From Breoghania sp037026715 (GTDB lineage: Bacteria > Pseudomonadota > Alphaproteobacteria > Rhizobiales > Stappiaceae): DNA of 64,000 nt. Position 1 is the stretch's first letter. Each line of letters starts with the position of its first letter. This document shows, in pieces, positions 7,899 to 18,083 of the stretch. The notes under the pieces were generated by a model. It searched no databases and was not told the DNA's origin. It worked only from the letters and a program-made list of their open reading frames with translations. Position numbers and translations under genes: made by a program. The DNA lies in assembly GCF_037026715.1 (NCBI RefSeq), contig NZ_JBANCG010000001.1:186001-250000 (forward strand), read 5' to 3'.

Positions 7899-7941
7899 GT
7901 GGGCCGCCCGCATCGCGCATGCGTCCACCCTCTTTCTCTTC

Positions 7942-8568
7942 CTACGCCGAGACCCGCCGCATCGCGGCCGTCATCGCTCCGGCGGCGATCAGCACGCTGC
8001 CGCCCAGCCGGTTGATCGCCTTCAGGGTTGCGGGCCGGTTGACCTTCTCGCGCACGGCGGACGCGGCAAGCGCGTAGACGAGTGCGTTGACGATGGCGAG
8101 CCCGACGAAGGTGACGCCCATCAGCACGAGCTGCGGCGCCACCGGAGCGCCGGGGGCAATGAAGTGCGGCAGGAAGGCGATGAAGAAGGCGATGCCCTTG
8201 GGGTTCAGCGCCGTCACGATCCAGGCGTGCAGCAGGATGGTCTTGCCGTCGCGGGTGGCGGTCGCCACCGTCTCAAGCGGGACGGGCGAGGTGCGCCACA
8301 TCTTCCAGCCGAGCCAGATCAGATAGGCCGCACCCACCCATTTCAGCACGGTGAAGAGCAGGGCGGAGGTGGCCAGCACCGCGCCGAGGCCCGCAAGCGA
8401 CAGGGTGGCGGCCGTCGTATCGCCGAGAGCGACGCCGGTGACGGAGGCGAGCGCCGTCCGCCGTCCCTGCGCCAGCGCGTAGGAGACGACCAGCATGATC
8501 GTCGGTCCCGGGATCGCCAGCACGATCACGGTCGCCACCAGATAGGCCGAATAGAGTTCCCACGTCAT
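7942..8568 (-). CDS. LysE family amino acid exporter
   Basis: 208 residues from the ATG at 8568, preceded by GGGAGG; a longer frame to 8697 has no such site. The LysE/RhtB hallmark is present near the N-terminus: AIPGPTIMLVVSYALAQGRRTAL. Further marks are GVALGDTTAATLSLAGLGA, AYLIWLGWKMWR and ALNPKGIAFFIAFLPHF, with about six membrane helices. Members export amino acids or related small molecules. The substrate is not predictable, and no LysR-type regulator is adjacent. It converges with the alcohol dehydrogenase gene. Confidence 0.88.
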   Translation of the reverse strand: MTWELYSAYLVATVIVLAIPGPTIMLVVSYALAQGRRTALASVTGVALGDTTAATLSLAGLGAVLATSALLFTVLKWVGAAYLIWLGWKMWRTSPVPLETVATATRDGKTILLHAWIVTALNPKGIAFFIAFLPHFIAPGAPVAPQLVLMGVTFVGLAIVNALVYALAASAVREKVNRPATLKAINRLGGSVLIAAGAMTAAMRRVSA

Positions 8569-8684
8569 GCCAACCTCCCACGCAGCCGGGGCGCAGACCG
8601 GCGCTTCACGAAACCACTTGCCCACCTTAGGCGTTGTCGACAGGAAGCTTAAGTGGAACCTTGCAAGGCGAAAGGGCAAAGGAC

Positions 8685-9698
8685 GTGCCGAAAACACAAG
8701 CCGCCGGTCTCCTTGCCGTTATCGCCGCCGGGCTTCTGATCTTTCCCTCCGCAGGCACGAGCGCTGCGCCAACGCAGCAACGCGGTGCGGTGGCGCAGGA
8801 CGAGGCGGGCCAGGCCATGGAAATCCCGCTGCCGGAAACGGAGAAACAGGATGCTCCCGCGGCGCCGGAAGCGCCCGAGCCCCAGCAAGATCCCGAGCCC
8901 CCGCAAGAGCCTGGGCCTGCGCCAGAACCGGCACCTCAGGCTGCGTCTAGACCCGCGCCCGCACCCAAGCCGCAGTCGGATCATCTTCCTCCGCCCAAGC
9001 CCGACATGCTCGCCGGCGCCGACAGGTCGCAAGCGCCCGCTGCCACCGACAAGGTTCCGAAAGCCCCTTCAGTCGAACCGGCCGCCAAACCCGAAACCGA
9101 CGATCTCTTCGCGCGCGCAGCGCCTGACCTTCCCGAGGGCCGGCCGCAACAGCCGGTCGCCTGCAGTTTCGACGGGGCGGAGATCGAGCGGGTTGAGCAG
9201 CCTGCCCCCGATATCCCGGCTTGCCAGATCCCTGTTCCTGTGGAGATTTCCGCTCTCTCCGAGCCGCAGGCCATCGACCTGAAGCCGAACGCCACGCTCG
9301 ACTGCGCGCTCGCCTCGGCGTTCTCCGGCTGGGTACGCGACGTGGTGGCGCCAGCGGCGCGCAGCTATCTGGGCTCGGATTTGAAAGGCCTGCGCGTCGC
9401 CTCCTCCTTCCAGTGCCGGCGGCGCAACAACCTTTCCTCCGGCAAGATTTCCGAGCACGCCAAGGGCAACGCCGTCGATGTTTCCGCCTTCCGCCTTGCC
9501 GACGGGCGGATCGTCACCGTCGCCGACGGCTGGAAGACCAAGGGCAAGGAGAAGGCGTTCCTGATGCATGTGCGCAAGGAGGCGTGCGATCGCTTTCTCA
9601 CCGTGCTCTCGCCGGAAGGCGATGCCTATCATCAGGATCACATGCATCTCGACCAGGGTTGCCACGGCAAGACCTGCATCTACCGAATCTGTCACTGA
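8685..9698 (+). CDS. Extensin-like family protein, exported, Pro-rich
   Basis: 337 residues from the GTG at 8685; a TTG at 8634 is an alternative. A signal peptide (AAGLLAVIAAGLLIFPSAGTSA) leads into a 150-residue linker rich in Pro, Glu, Gln and Ala (PEPQQDPEPPQEPGPAPEPA). The C-terminal 170 residues form the extensin-like domain of rhizobia, related to M15-type zinc peptidases. Its marks are FQCRRRNN, SEHAKGNAVDVSAF, and YHQDHMHLD with likely metal-binding His and Asp. Four or more Cys suggest disulfides. It probably acts on or binds the cell wall, with the linker spanning the periplasm. Confidence 0.8.
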   Translation: MPKTQAAGLLAVIAAGLLIFPSAGTSAAPTQQRGAVAQDEAGQAMEIPLPETEKQDAPAAPEAPEPQQDPEPPQEPGPAPEPAPQAASRPAPAPKPQSDHLPPPKPDMLAGADRSQAPAATDKVPKAPSVEPAAKPETDDLFARAAPDLPEGRPQQPVACSFDGAEIERVEQPAPDIPACQIPVPVEISALSEPQAIDLKPNATLDCALASAFSGWVRDVVAPAARSYLGSDLKGLRVASSFQCRRRNNLSSGKISEHAKGNAVDVSAFRLADGRIVTVADGWKTKGKEKAFLMHVRKEACDRFLTVLSPEGDAYHQDHMHLDQGCHGKTCIYRICH

Positions 9699-9801
9699 GT
9701 GCGGTGCTCGCCATCGTGGTGAGTGCGGTTGTGGCGGCGGGAGGCGGCTGTCATGCTGTGGCGGCCGTTTCGAACAACGAGGGGAGCTCGATAGGCGATT
9801 G

Positions 9802-11025
9802 ATGGAACGATATGAAAGCGCGCGCGAGATGGCTCTCGCGCTCCGGCCTGACCAGCCCGTCTACTGTTTTCACCCGCAAGTGCTCGCCGCCGATGCGAAG
9901 GCCTTCATCAAGGCCTTTCCGGGCAAGACCGCCTATGCGGTCAAGACCAACGGCGAACCCTTCGTGCTGAAAACGGTGGCGGAGGCCGGCATCGACTGTT
10001 TCGATGTGGCTTCGCCGGCCGAATTCGCCGCCGTGCGCGCCGTGGCGCCGAAGGCGGAGATGCTCTACATGCACCCGGTCAAGGCGCAGTCCGACATTCG
10101 TCTGGCGCTTGAGACCTACCGCATCCGCACCATGTCGCTCGACCACGAGGACGAGGTGGCGAAGATCCTCAGGATCGTGCGCGCGCTGGATATCGATCCG
10201 GCCGACATCACGCTGTTCGTGCGCATCGCGACCAAGGGGCATGCCGCCTACGAGCTTTCCAAGAAGTTCGGCGCCGCGCCGGGGCACGCGGTGGAGCTTC
10301 TGCAAAGGATCGACCGCATCGGCTTCAAGTGCGGCCTCTGCTTTCATGTCGGATCGCAGATCGAGGAGGCGGAGACCTACGAGCGCGCGCTGGCGTCTGC
10401 CGACTGGGTGCGCTCGCGCGCCGGCGTCGACCTCGTCGGCCTCGATGTCGGCGGCGGCTTTCCCGCCACCTACGGCCACGATCCGCGCCGCAAGGCGCCG
10501 CAGGTGCCGACCACGCTTGAACTGATCGACCAGCTCAAGAACGATCTCGACGAATGGGGCTTTTCCGACATGCCCATCGTGGCGGAGCCGGGCCGCGCGA
10601 TTTGCGCGCGCTCGGTCTCGCTGGTGGTGCGGGTGCTGTTGAAGAAGGGCCGCCGGCTCTACATCAACGACGGCATCTGGGCCTCTCTGTCGGACAGCTG
10701 GACCGGCAAGATCACGCTGCCGGCGCGCCATATTCCCGATCCCGCCCGCAAGCGCCGGGCGGGCGATGCGGACAAGATCGTGCCCTTCAAGGTGTGCGGC
10801 GCGACCTGCGATTCGGTCGACATCCTGTCGCGGCCGTTCTGGCTGCCGGAGACGGTGGACACCGGCGACTGGATCGAGATCGGCCACATCGGTGCCTACT
10901 CGCTGGCACTCCGGACCCATTTCAACGGGTTCTATCCCGACACCATCGTGGAGGTGGAGCGGCCGTTCGACGAGCCCGGAAAGCCGGCGGTGAGTTTTGC
11001 GTCGATCGAGACGATGGCGGATTGA
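9802..11025 (+). CDS. Type III PLP-dependent decarboxylase, ornithine decarboxylase-like
   Basis: 407 residues of the fold-III family that includes ornithine, diaminopimelate and related decarboxylases. AYAVKTNGEP holds the PLP-binding Lys. CFHVGSQ, GLDVGGGFPATYG and IVAEPGRAIC are the barrel-domain motifs. VCGATCDSVD carries the active-site Cys of the dimer interface. ETVDTGDWIEIGHIGAYS follows, as in bacterial ornithine decarboxylases. The expected reaction is ornithine to putrescine. The ATG at 9802 is preferred; the frame is open well upstream inside the previous gene. Lysine/ornithine dual use cannot be excluded. Confidence 0.8.
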   Translation: MERYESAREMALALRPDQPVYCFHPQVLAADAKAFIKAFPGKTAYAVKTNGEPFVLKTVAEAGIDCFDVASPAEFAAVRAVAPKAEMLYMHPVKAQSDIRLALETYRIRTMSLDHEDEVAKILRIVRALDIDPADITLFVRIATKGHAAYELSKKFGAAPGHAVELLQRIDRIGFKCGLCFHVGSQIEEAETYERALASADWVRSRAGVDLVGLDVGGGFPATYGHDPRRKAPQVPTTLELIDQLKNDLDEWGFSDMPIVAEPGRAICARSVSLVVRVLLKKGRRLYINDGIWASLSDSWTGKITLPARHIPDPARKRRAGDADKIVPFKVCGATCDSVDILSRPFWLPETVDTGDWIEIGHIGAYSLALRTHFNGFYPDTIVEVERPFDEPGKPAVSFASIETMAD

Positions 11026-11083
11026 GGGGGAGAGAAGGGAAGGGAAGGGAAAAGAAGTCGGAGCGCGCCATGCGCGCCCTTCT

Positions 11084-11227
11084 TGCGCTGGATTCCGGGT
11101 CTGGCCATGCCGCTACGCGGCAGACCGCCCGGAATGAGGGCGTGTGTGGCTGGCCTGGAGCCCAATCCATCCTCCCTCATTCCGGACAAGTGAGGCGAAG
11201 CCGAGCGCAGATCCGGAATCCAGCGCA
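11084..11227. repeat. Intergenic inverted repeat, ATTCCGG family
   Basis: Outer arms TGCGCTGGATTCCGG (11084-11098) and its complement CCGGAATCCAGCGCA (11213-11227) enclose two hairpins, the first with CGGTCTGCCGCG-type pairing and CCCGGAATGAGGG, the second starting CCTCATTCCGGA. It fills much of the gap between the decarboxylase and 5-oxoprolinase genes. A purine-rich tract of GGGAAGGGAA units precedes it at 11034-11055. Confidence 0.75.
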
Positions 11228-11348
11228 ACATGCGCGGCGAAGCCGCTCCATCTTCTTCTCTTTTCGCCTCCTCCTTCGTCCCGTCCGCGCCGTATTTGCC
11301 TCCTTCTCCGCGCCTTCCTTCCTCCCCCTTCCGCTTCCCTCATTTTCC

Positions 11349-11382
11349 AACGTTGACATTTTATCGATAAATTGTGAATGTT
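11349..11382. promoter_or_regulatory. Palindromic operator upstream of the 5-oxoprolinase gene
   Basis: A perfect 12-bp palindrome TTTATCGATAAA (11360-11371) lies at the centre of an extended inverted repeat in which 14 of 17 positions per half match. The right half is GATAAATTGTGAATGTT. The right half of a palindrome at 24043-24077, upstream of the TRAP operon, matches it at 14 of 17 positions. It sits about 110 bp before the start codon, a usual place for a repressor or activator site. The regulator is unknown. Confidence 0.55.
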
Positions 11383-11489
11383 GCGCCCTGCGATGACGGG
11401 TCGCAGCCTTTCCTTCATTCCGGGCCGGGCTGCTCCCGGGTTCCGACAGGCACACCTTCCAACGTACGAACCTCAAAGAGGCTATTCAA

Positions 11490-14400
11490 ATGACGGCGAA
11501 GTGGGATTTCTGGATCGATCGCGGCGGCACCTTCACCGATATCGTGGCGCGTACGCCGGAGGGGGAGATCCGCGCGCACAAGGTGCTTTCGGAAAACCCG
11601 GAAGTCTATCGCGACGCCGCCATTCAGGGCATCCGCGAGCTGATGGGCGTGGAAAAAGGCGCGCGCATTCCGGCGGAAAACATCAACACCGTGAAGATGG
11701 GCACCACGGTCGCCACCAACGCGCTGCTGGAGCGAAAAGGCGACCGCACCGCGCTGCTGATCACCCGCGGTTTCCGCGATGCGCTGGAGATCGGCTACCA
11801 GGACCGCCCGGACATCTTCGCCAAGGAAATCATCAAGCCGGAAATGCTCTACGAGACGGTCGTGGAGTGCAATGAGCGCGTGCGCGCCGACGGCACGGTG
11901 GAGCAGGCGCCCGATCTCGATGAGGTCCGCGCCGCGCTGAAGGCCGTCTATGACGACGGCATCCGCTCGCTCGCGATCGTCTTCATGCACGCCTACGCCT
12001 TCCCCGAGCACGAAAAGGCCGTCGCCGAGATCGCCCGCGAGGTCGGCTTCCCGCAGGTCTCCGTCTCCCACGAGGTCTCGCCGCTGATGAAGCTCGTCGG
12101 GCGCGGCGATACCACGGTGGTCGATGCCTATCTCTCGCCGATCCTGCGCCGCTATGTTGAGCAGGTCGCCTCCGAACTCCAGATCGAGGGCACCGACTGC
12201 CGGCTGATGTTCATGCAGTCGTCGGGCGGCCTCACGGCAGCCGATCTCTTCCAGGGCAAGGATGCGATCCTCTCCGGTCCCGCCGGCGGCGTCGTCGGCG
12301 CGGTCGAGACCTCGAAGATCGCGGGCTTCGACAAGATCATCGGCTTCGACATGGGCGGCACGTCCACCGACGTCTCGCATTACAACGGCGAATACGAGCG
12401 CGCCTTCGAGACGGAAGTCGCCGGCGTTCGCATGCGCGCGCCGATGATGATGATCCACACGGTCGCGGCCGGCGGCGGCTCGATCCTGCATTACCGCGAC
12501 GGCCGTTTCCAGGTCGGCCCGGATAGCGCCGGCGCCAATCCCGGCCCGGCGTGCTATCGCCGTGGCGGCCCGCTGGCGGTGACGGACGCCAACGTCATGG
12601 TCGGCAAGCTGTCGTCGGAATTCTTCCCGAAAATCTTCGGCCCCGAGGCGCAAGAGGCGCTGGACGAGGACGTCGTTCGCGCGAAGTTCAAGGCGATGGC
12701 CGACGAGATCGGCGACGGCCGCAGCCCGGAGGAGGTCGCCGACGGCTTCCTCAAGATCGCGGTCGCCAACATGGCCAACGCCATCAAGAAGATCTCCGTC
12801 CAGCGCGGCTATGACGTCACCGAATACGCGCTGACCTGCTTTGGCGGCGCCGGCGGTCAGTCGGCCTGCATGGTCGCCGACAATCTCGGCATGAAGACGG
12901 TGATCGTCCATCCGCTGTCGGGCATCCTGTCGGCTTACGGCATGGGCCTTGCCGATATCCGCGCCACCCGCCAGCAGGCCGTCGTCAAGACGCTGAAGGA
13001 CGACATGCGGGGCGATCTCGATGCCCTGCGCGCCTCGCTCGCGAAGGAGACCGAGAGCGAGCTCGTCGGCCAGGGCATCCCGGCGGCCGAGTGCGAGACG
13101 CTGGTGCGCGCGCATCTGCGCTACGAGGGCACCGACACGCCGCTTCCCGTCACGCTGGCCGATATTCCGGCGATGATGGCGGAGTTCGAGGCCGCCCACA
13201 AAGCCCAGTTCGGCTTCGTCTACGAGGCGAAGGCGATCGTCGTGGAAGCGCTGGAGGTTGAGACCATCGGCGGCGGTGCCGGCATCGTCGAGCCGGATCA
13301 CGCGCTGTCCGAGGCGCAAGCCAAGGCCACGGCGAAGACGCGGTTCTTCTCCGACGGCGTCTGGCACGAGGCGGGCATCTACCGCCGCGATGCCATCCAG
13401 CCGGGCATGGTTGTCGCCGGCCCCGCGCTCATCATGGAGCCGCACGCCACCATCGTCGTGGAGCCGGGCTGGCAGGGAGAACTCACCGTCAAGGATCACA
13501 TCGTGCTGAAGCGCGTGGTCGCGGCAAAGCGCGCCGGCGCTGTCGGAACCGAGGCCGATCCGGTCATGCTGGAGGTCTTCAACAACCTCTTCATGAACAT
13601 CGCCGAGCAGATGGGCGTGACGCTGCAGAACACCGCCTATTCGGTCAACATCAAGGAGCGTCTCGACTTCTCCTGCGCGGTGTTCGATCAGAACGGCACG
13701 CTTGTCGCCAACGCGCCGCACATGCCGGTGCATCTGGGCTCGATGGACCGTTCGGTTGAAACCGTCATCCGCCTCAACAAGGGCAAGATCCGGCCGGGCG
13801 ACGTGTTCGCGCTGAACGCGCCGTATAATGGCGGCACGCATCTGCCGGACATCACGGTCGTCTCGCCGGTCTTCGACGACGACCAGAAGGAGATCCTGTT
13901 CTGGGCGGCGAGCCGCGGCCACCACGCCGATGTCGGCGGCACGGCGCCGGGCTCCATGACCCCGCGCGCCACGACGGTGGACGAGGAAGGCGTCCTGATC
14001 GACAACTTCCTGCTGGTCGATCAGGGCCGTTTCCGCGAGGAAGAGACGGTCAAGCTGCTGACCGATCACACCTACCCCTGCCGCAATCCGGTGCAGAACG
14101 TCGCCGACCTCAAGGCCCAGATCGCGGCCAACGAGAAGGGCGTGCAGGAGCTTCGCAAGATGGTCGCCCATTTCGGGCTGGACGTGGTGCAGGCCTACAT
14201 GGGCCACGTGCAGGACAATGCGGCGGAAAGCGTGCGCCGGGTGATCGACGCGCTGCACGACAGCGAATTTTCCACGACCACCGATCAGGGCGCGAAGATC
14301 TGCGTCAAGATCACGGTCGACAAGGAAAAGCGCGAGGCGACCGTCGATTTCACCGGCACCAGCCCGCAGCAGGGCTCGAACTTCAACGCGCCCGAGCCCG

Positions 14401-15086
14401 TCACCCGCGCCGCCGTGCTCTACTGCTTCCGCGTGATGGTGGACGGCGACATCCCGATGAACGCGGGGTGCCTGAGGCCCATCAACATCGTGATCCCCGA
14501 CGATTGCATGCTGAAGCCGAAGTATCCGGCGGCCGTGGTTGCCGGCAACGTGGAGACGTCGCAGCACGTCACCAACACGCTGTTCGGCGCGCTTGGGGCG
14601 ATGGCGGCCTCAGAAGGCACGATGAACAATCTCACCTTCGGCAACGACACCTACCAGTACTACGAGACGATCTGTTCGGGTTCTCCCGCTGGTCCCGGCT
14701 TCAACGGCACCGACGGCGTCCACGTCCACATGACGAACTCGCGCCTGACCGATCCGGAAGTGCTGGAATTCCGCTTCCCGGTCCTTCTCGAGGACTTCCA
14801 CATCCGCCCGAAGTCCGGCGGCAAGGGCAAGTGGCACGCGGGCAACGGCACCTCGCGCACGTTGCGGTTCCTTCAGGAAATGGACTGCGCGATCCTCTCC
14901 TCCCACCGCACCATCCGCCCGCACGGGCTGGAGGGTGGCGAGCCCGGTGAATGCGGCAAGACGCTGGTCCGCCGCATCGACGGCACCATCGACGAGCTGG
15001 AGGGCTGCGACCAGACCATCCTGAAGGCCGGCGAGGCGGTGATCGTGATCTCGCCCACCGGCGGCGGCTACGGCAAGGCGGAGTAG
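11490..15086 (+). CDS. 5-oxoprolinase (ATP-hydrolysing), HyuA-HyuB fusion
   Basis: 1198 residues, the size of full-length OPLAH-type enzymes. Residues 1-190 are the hydantoinase/oxoprolinase N-terminal domain, with [11 protein letters not shown] and [15 protein letters not shown]. Residues about 200-500 are the HyuA domain with the ATP-site motifs [22 protein letters not shown] and AGGGSI. Residues about 680-1190 are the HyuB domain, with [32 protein letters not shown] and HHADVGG. It opens 5-oxo-L-proline to glutamate at the cost of ATP in the cytosol. N-methylhydantoinase is the alternative, but fusion of both subunits favours 5-oxoprolinase. The operator and TRAP operon suggest imported pyroglutamate as substrate. 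Confidence 0.88.
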   Translation: MTAKWDFWIDRGGTFTDIVARTPEGEIRAHKVLSENPEVYRDAAIQGIRELMGVEKGARIPAENINTVKMGTTVATNALLERKGDRTALLITRGFRDALEIGYQDRPDIFAKEIIKPEMLYETVVECNERVRADGTVEQAPDLDEVRAALKAVYDDGIRSLAIVFMHAYAFPEHEKAVAEIAREVGFPQVSVSHEVSPLMKLVGRGDTTVVDAYLSPILRRYVEQVASELQIEGTDCRLMFMQSSGGLTAADLFQGKDAILSGPAGGVVGAVETSKIAGFDKIIGFDMGGTSTDVSHYNGEYERAFETEVAGVRMRAPMMMIHTVAAGGGSILHYRDGRFQVGPDSAGANPGPACYRRGGPLAVTDANVMVGKLSSEFFPKIFGPEAQEALDEDVVRAKFKAMADEIGDGRSPEEVADGFLKIAVANMANAIKKISVQRGYDVTEYALTCFGGAGGQSACMVADNLGMKTVIVHPLSGILSAYGMGLADIRATRQQAVVKTLKDDMRGDLDALRASLAKETESELVGQGIPAAECETLVRAHLRYEGTDTPLPVTLADIPAMMAEFEAAHKAQFGFVYEAKAIVVEALEVETIGGGAGIVEPDHALSEAQAKATAKTRFFSDGVWHEAGIYRRDAIQPGMVVAGPALIMEPHATIVVEPGWQGELTVKDHIVLKRVVAAKRAGAVGTEADPVMLEVFNNLFMNIAEQMGVTLQNTAYSVNIKERLDFSCAVFDQNGTLVANAPHMPVHLGSMDRSVETVIRLNKGKIRPGDVFALNAPYNGGTHLPDITVVSPVFDDDQKEILFWAASRGHHADVGGTAPGSMTPRATTVDEEGVLIDNFLLVDQGRFREEETVKLLTDHTYPCRNPVQNVADLKAQIAANEKGVQELRKMVAHFGLDVVQAYMGHVQDNAAESVRRVIDALHDSEFSTTTDQGAKICVKITVDKEKREATVDFTGTSPQQGSNFNAPEPVTRAAVLYCFRVMVDGDIPMNAGCLRPINIVIPDDCMLKPKYPAAVVAGNVETSQHVTNTLFGALGAMAASEGTMNNLTFGNDTYQYYETICSGSPAGPGFNGTDGVHVHMTNSRLTDPEVLEFRFPVLLEDFHIRPKSGGKGKWHAGNGTSRTLRFLQEMDCAILSSHRTIRPHGLEGGEPGECGKTLVRRIDGTIDELEGCDQTILKAGEAVIVISPTGGGYGKAE

Positions 15087-15113
15087 GGACGGGAGAACCG
15101 TTACACGACAGGG

Positions 15114-15142
15114 CCCGCGCAGGTGTTGCGCGGGTCTTTTCG
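15114..15142 (+). terminator. Rho-independent terminator after the 5-oxoprolinase gene
   Basis: Stem CCCGCGCA (15114-15121) pairs with TGCGCGGG (15127-15134) across a 5-base loop, followed by TCTTTTCGTTT. It is 28 bases beyond the stop codon. Confidence 0.8.
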
Positions 15143-15182
15143 TTTGTGGGGCAGATGGGGCCCAAGAATAGTCGCCTTGCGC

Positions 15183-15312
15183 CTCTCTCCCCCCTTGCGG
15201 GGGAGATGTCACGCCTTCGCGTGACAGAGGGGGGTAAAGCCGCTTGCTCCGAACCTGCCGCCAGCCCCCCTCTGTCGGCTCGCAGCCGACATCTCCCCCT
15301 CAAGGGGCAGAG
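15183..15312. repeat. Intergenic palindromic repeat, family B copy 1
   Basis: Two opposed arms. The first contains CCCCCCTTGCGGGGGAGATG, the mini-hairpin TCACGCCTTCGCGTGA and CAGAGGGGGGTA. The second mirrors it but carries a different mini-hairpin, TCGGCTCGCAGCCGA. The same design recurs at 35757-35888 (inverted) and 58070-58208. No coding content. Confidence 0.85.
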
Positions 15313-15424
15313 TACAACAAGGTGCGGGCGTACTGACCTTTCGAGCCTCCTCTCATGGGGGAGGTGACCCGTGGGGACCGCTTGTGTCTCCCTCTCTCTT
15401 GCACGGAAGGCGGTGAGGCAATGG

Positions 15425-15576
15425 TTGCGCAAGCGGCCCATCCTTCGAGACGGCGCGTCGCGCCTCCTCAGGATGACGTTGTGTGTGTTGATGATTTCAT
15501 CGAACTAACAGCACGATAACGTCATCCTGAGGAGCCCGCGTGAGCGGGCGTCTCGAAGGATGGGCCGCTTGCGCAA
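15425..15576. repeat. Intergenic inverted repeat, family A copy 2
   Basis: Perfect 28-bp outer arms (15425-15452 and 15549-15576, including GGCCCATCCTTCGAGACG) with inner arms CTCAGGATGACGTT / AACGTCATCCTGAG. It shares the sequence of the copy at 1267-1401 but has arms extended by TTGCGCAAGC. The 15313-15424 stretch between this and the family B copy holds nothing recognised. Confidence 0.85.
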
Positions 15577-15662
15577 GGGATGCATGTACGTCCATGCGGT
15601 CCCAATCCTTTCCTCCATTCGGACGGAGAATTCGGCGCGCGCGCCGTGTGGGGTGCTGATGC

Positions 15663-16565
15663 CTACCCGTTGAAGGGCCAGCCGAAAATTGGAAGCTTCG
15701 ATCCGAAATGGGGTGTTGGACGACAATGGGCGACCGATCCGTAATATGTTCCTGGAAGAAACGCCAAGGCCCAGTAAGACCAGTGATAGTGCTTCATGGT
15801 GCCGTCGCTCTCACGAACGGTCAGGATCGCATGATTGCCGAAGCGGCTCTTGCCCATAGTGAGGAACGTGAAATTCTCCATGGCCGTTGCCTCGCGCAAT
15901 GGCAAACTGAGTGCGAGGCAATAGCCGTCGCTGGCCTTTCCGATCTCATCTGCCTTCATGATGACGAATGCGGGAAACAGTGCGCTGGCAATGGTGCAGC
16001 AGGCGAATACGCCTGCTCCAGCCAGACCGCAGCCGGCCGTTCTGGGGCCGATGTTCGTGTCTTTCGCGCCGGACACCAGCAAGACAATGGCGCAACCGGA
16101 TAGGAACAATGCAAGCGCATGAACAATAAAGCCGAAAGGAATCCCCTCGAGGATTTTCGAAATCCTCAGGAACAGATGTGCGGCGAGCAGGGCTCCGATG
16201 ATCGACCACAGCGCTACGTCTGCCGCGCTGATTCCACGGAGCCACAGTTCTGCGTTCAGTCGTGGTAGCGTGTTGAGGATACGCTCCCAGAGCTTGTCGA
16301 TTTTTCCTTTGATGCCGACCAGCCTTAGCAAAAATATCGCCAAATAGAGTATGGCAATCTCTATGGTGATGGCCGCGAGAGAAAAAATAGTAATGAAAAA
16401 ATAAATATCATGACGTGAAATGTATAGTACTAGTCCTATCAATAGTAATAATAAGGTTGAGATCCTCCACGCAAGTCCCCTTGGGGCAAGGAAGAAAAAT
16501 ATTCCGGGAACCCAAACTGTTGGGTGTGAAAGAATGCGAACAAGTAAATAAAGAAAATTGCTCAT
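15663..16565 (-). CDS. Hypothetical membrane protein
   Basis: 300 residues with at least six hydrophobic segments, among them VWVPGIFFFLAP, TLLLLLIGLVLYI, FFITIFSLAAITIEIAILYL and a later CGLAGAGVFACCTIASALF. The C-terminal 80 residues look soluble (REATAMENFTFLTMGKSRFGN). I recognise no family. GC content and codon use are lower than in the neighbours, especially in the 5' third, which suggests acquired DNA. It is a lone reverse-strand gene between repeats and the FAD oxidoreductase. Confidence 0.6.
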   Translation of the reverse strand: MSNFLYLLVRILSHPTVWVPGIFFFLAPRGLAWRISTLLLLLIGLVLYISRHDIYFFITIFSLAAITIEIAILYLAIFLLRLVGIKGKIDKLWERILNTLPRLNAELWLRGISAADVALWSIIGALLAAHLFLRISKILEGIPFGFIVHALALFLSGCAIVLLVSGAKDTNIGPRTAGCGLAGAGVFACCTIASALFPAFVIMKADEIGKASDGYCLALSLPLREATAMENFTFLTMGKSRFGNHAILTVRESDGTMKHYHWSYWALAFLPGTYYGSVAHCRPTPHFGSKLPIFGWPFNG

Positions 16566-16766
16566 TTTATTTCCAGGCGACCAAATTTACGGGGTTTGAA
16601 GCCGGTTCACGTAGAAGATTTGATCGGCTTCAAATAATCAATGGGAAAGTGCACACTAGCCGCAGGCTTCCGTACGACCCCCGCGACACCCCGCCCAAAA
16701 ATCCCGATTTCTCCGCCCGTGCCCTCCGTGCTATGGCGACAGAAAACACCTCCCGGATGCCCCGCC

Positions 16767-18083
16767 ATGTCCCCCTACGTCGCCCCTGTCGCCTCCACTG
16801 AAACCCTGCCCGCATCCGCCGATGTCGTGATCATCGGCGGTGGCATCATAGGCGTTGCCGCCGCCTGGCATCTCGCCCGGCGGGGCATATCGGTGGCGCT
16901 GTGCGAGAAGGGCGTCATCGGCGGCGAGCAGTCCTCGCGCAACTGGGGCTATTGCCGCCAGCAGGGGCGCGATCCGGCGGAACTGCCGCTCATCCGGGAA
17001 AGCATGCGGCAATGGGAAACCATGGCCGACGATCTGGGTGAGGATGTCGGATACAGGCGCACCGGGGTCCATTATCTCGCCGCCGATGCCGCCGGCATGA
17101 AACGGTTTGAGGATTTCATGCCGCATGCGCGTGCCCATGGGCTCGACACGCGGCTCTTGAGCAAGGCGGAAGCGGCGCAAGCCCTGCCGGGTGCCACACG
17201 CGCCTGGGCGGGCGGCATGGTGACCCCGTCGGACGGACGCGCCGAACCGGCGCTTGCGGCACCGGCCATCGCGCGCGCGGCGCAACGCGAAGGCGCCGCC
17301 GTCCTCACCAATTGCGCGGTGCGCGGGCTGGAGCGCTCCGCCGGGCGCATCTCGGGCGTTGTCACCGAACGCGGCACGATCGCCACGCAGACGGTGTTGC
17401 TCGCCGGCGGGGCGTGGTCCTCGCTCTTCAGTCGCTCGCTTGGCATCGACCTGCCGCAGCTCACCGTGCGCTCCTCGGTGATGCGCACCCATGGCGGGCC
17501 CGATGTCACGCAAGGCGGCGCCTGGACGAAGAAATTCGCGCTGCGCCGCCGGCTCGACGGCGGCTATTCGATCGCCCATGGCGGGCTGTCGACCGCCGAT
17601 ATCACCGCCGACAGCTTCCGCTACTTCTTCGATTTCCTGCCCATCCTGAAGGACGAATGGCGCGACACGCGGCTGAGCATAGGCCGTCGTTTCCTCGAAA
17701 GCCTGAAGCAGAAGGGCACATGGGCGCTCGATCGCCCGACCGTCTTTGAGGACTGCCGCGTTCTCGACCCCAGGCCCGTGGCGGCAACGCTCGAGGCAGC
17801 CTGGCGCGATCTGGTGGCGGTGCTTCCTGATTTTGCGCAGGTTGAGATCGCCGAGCGCTGGGCGGGATATATCGACACCACGCCGGATGCCGTGCCGGTG
17901 ATCTCGCCGGTTTCCTCGCTTCCGGGCTTCTTTATTGCCACCGGCTTTTCCGGCCATGGCTTTGGCATCGGCCCCGGCGCGGGCCGGCTTGCGGCGGACA
18001 TCGCGACGGGGGCGGCACCCTGCGTCGATCCCGCGCCCTTCGCGCTCTCGCGTCTTTCGCGCCGGGGCCGCGCGCGGGGCTAA
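16767..18083 (+). CDS. FAD-dependent oxidoreductase, DAO (glycine/D-amino acid oxidase) family
   Basis: 438 residues from the ATG at 16767; the upstream open frame lacks domain sequence. The FAD-binding start is ADVVIIGGGIIGVAAAWHLARRG with acidic LCEKG at the second strand. Next come SSRNWGYCRQQGRDPAELPL, a substrate-domain stretch and the closing FIATGFSGHGFGIGPGAGRLAADI, which binds the FAD. The family oxidises secondary or tertiary amines of amino acids. The substrate is unknown. The site before the ATG is weak (GGA). It stands alone on its strand. Confidence 0.82.
   Translation: MSPYVAPVASTETLPASADVVIIGGGIIGVAAAWHLARRGISVALCEKGVIGGEQSSRNWGYCRQQGRDPAELPLIRESMRQWETMADDLGEDVGYRRTGVHYLAADAAGMKRFEDFMPHARAHGLDTRLLSKAEAAQALPGATRAWAGGMVTPSDGRAEPALAAPAIARAAQREGAAVLTNCAVRGLERSAGRISGVVTERGTIATQTVLLAGGAWSSLFSRSLGIDLPQLTVRSSVMRTHGGPDVTQGGAWTKKFALRRRLDGGYSIAHGGLSTADITADSFRYFFDFLPILKDEWRDTRLSIGRRFLESLKQKGTWALDRPTVFEDCRVLDPRPVAATLEAAWRDLVAVLPDFAQVEIAERWAGYIDTTPDAVPVISPVSSLPGFFIATGFSGHGFGIGPGAGRLAADIATGAAPCVDPAPFALSRLSRRGRARG

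Noticed and set aside
9699..9801. Looked for a speF-type leader RNA before the ornithine decarboxylase-like gene
   Set aside because: The gap is only 103 bases and shows no conserved structure I could identify.
11415..14567. A 1050-codon reverse-strand open frame opposite the 5-oxoprolinase gene
   Set aside because: It is antisense to a protein with clear family motifs and has repetitive His/Arg/Asp/Leu composition typical of the complement of GC-rich coding DNA.
15183..15312. Considered a CRISPR array because of repeated hairpins
   Set aside because: The units are opposed arms of one palindrome, with no regular direct repeats and spacers; no cas genes are present.
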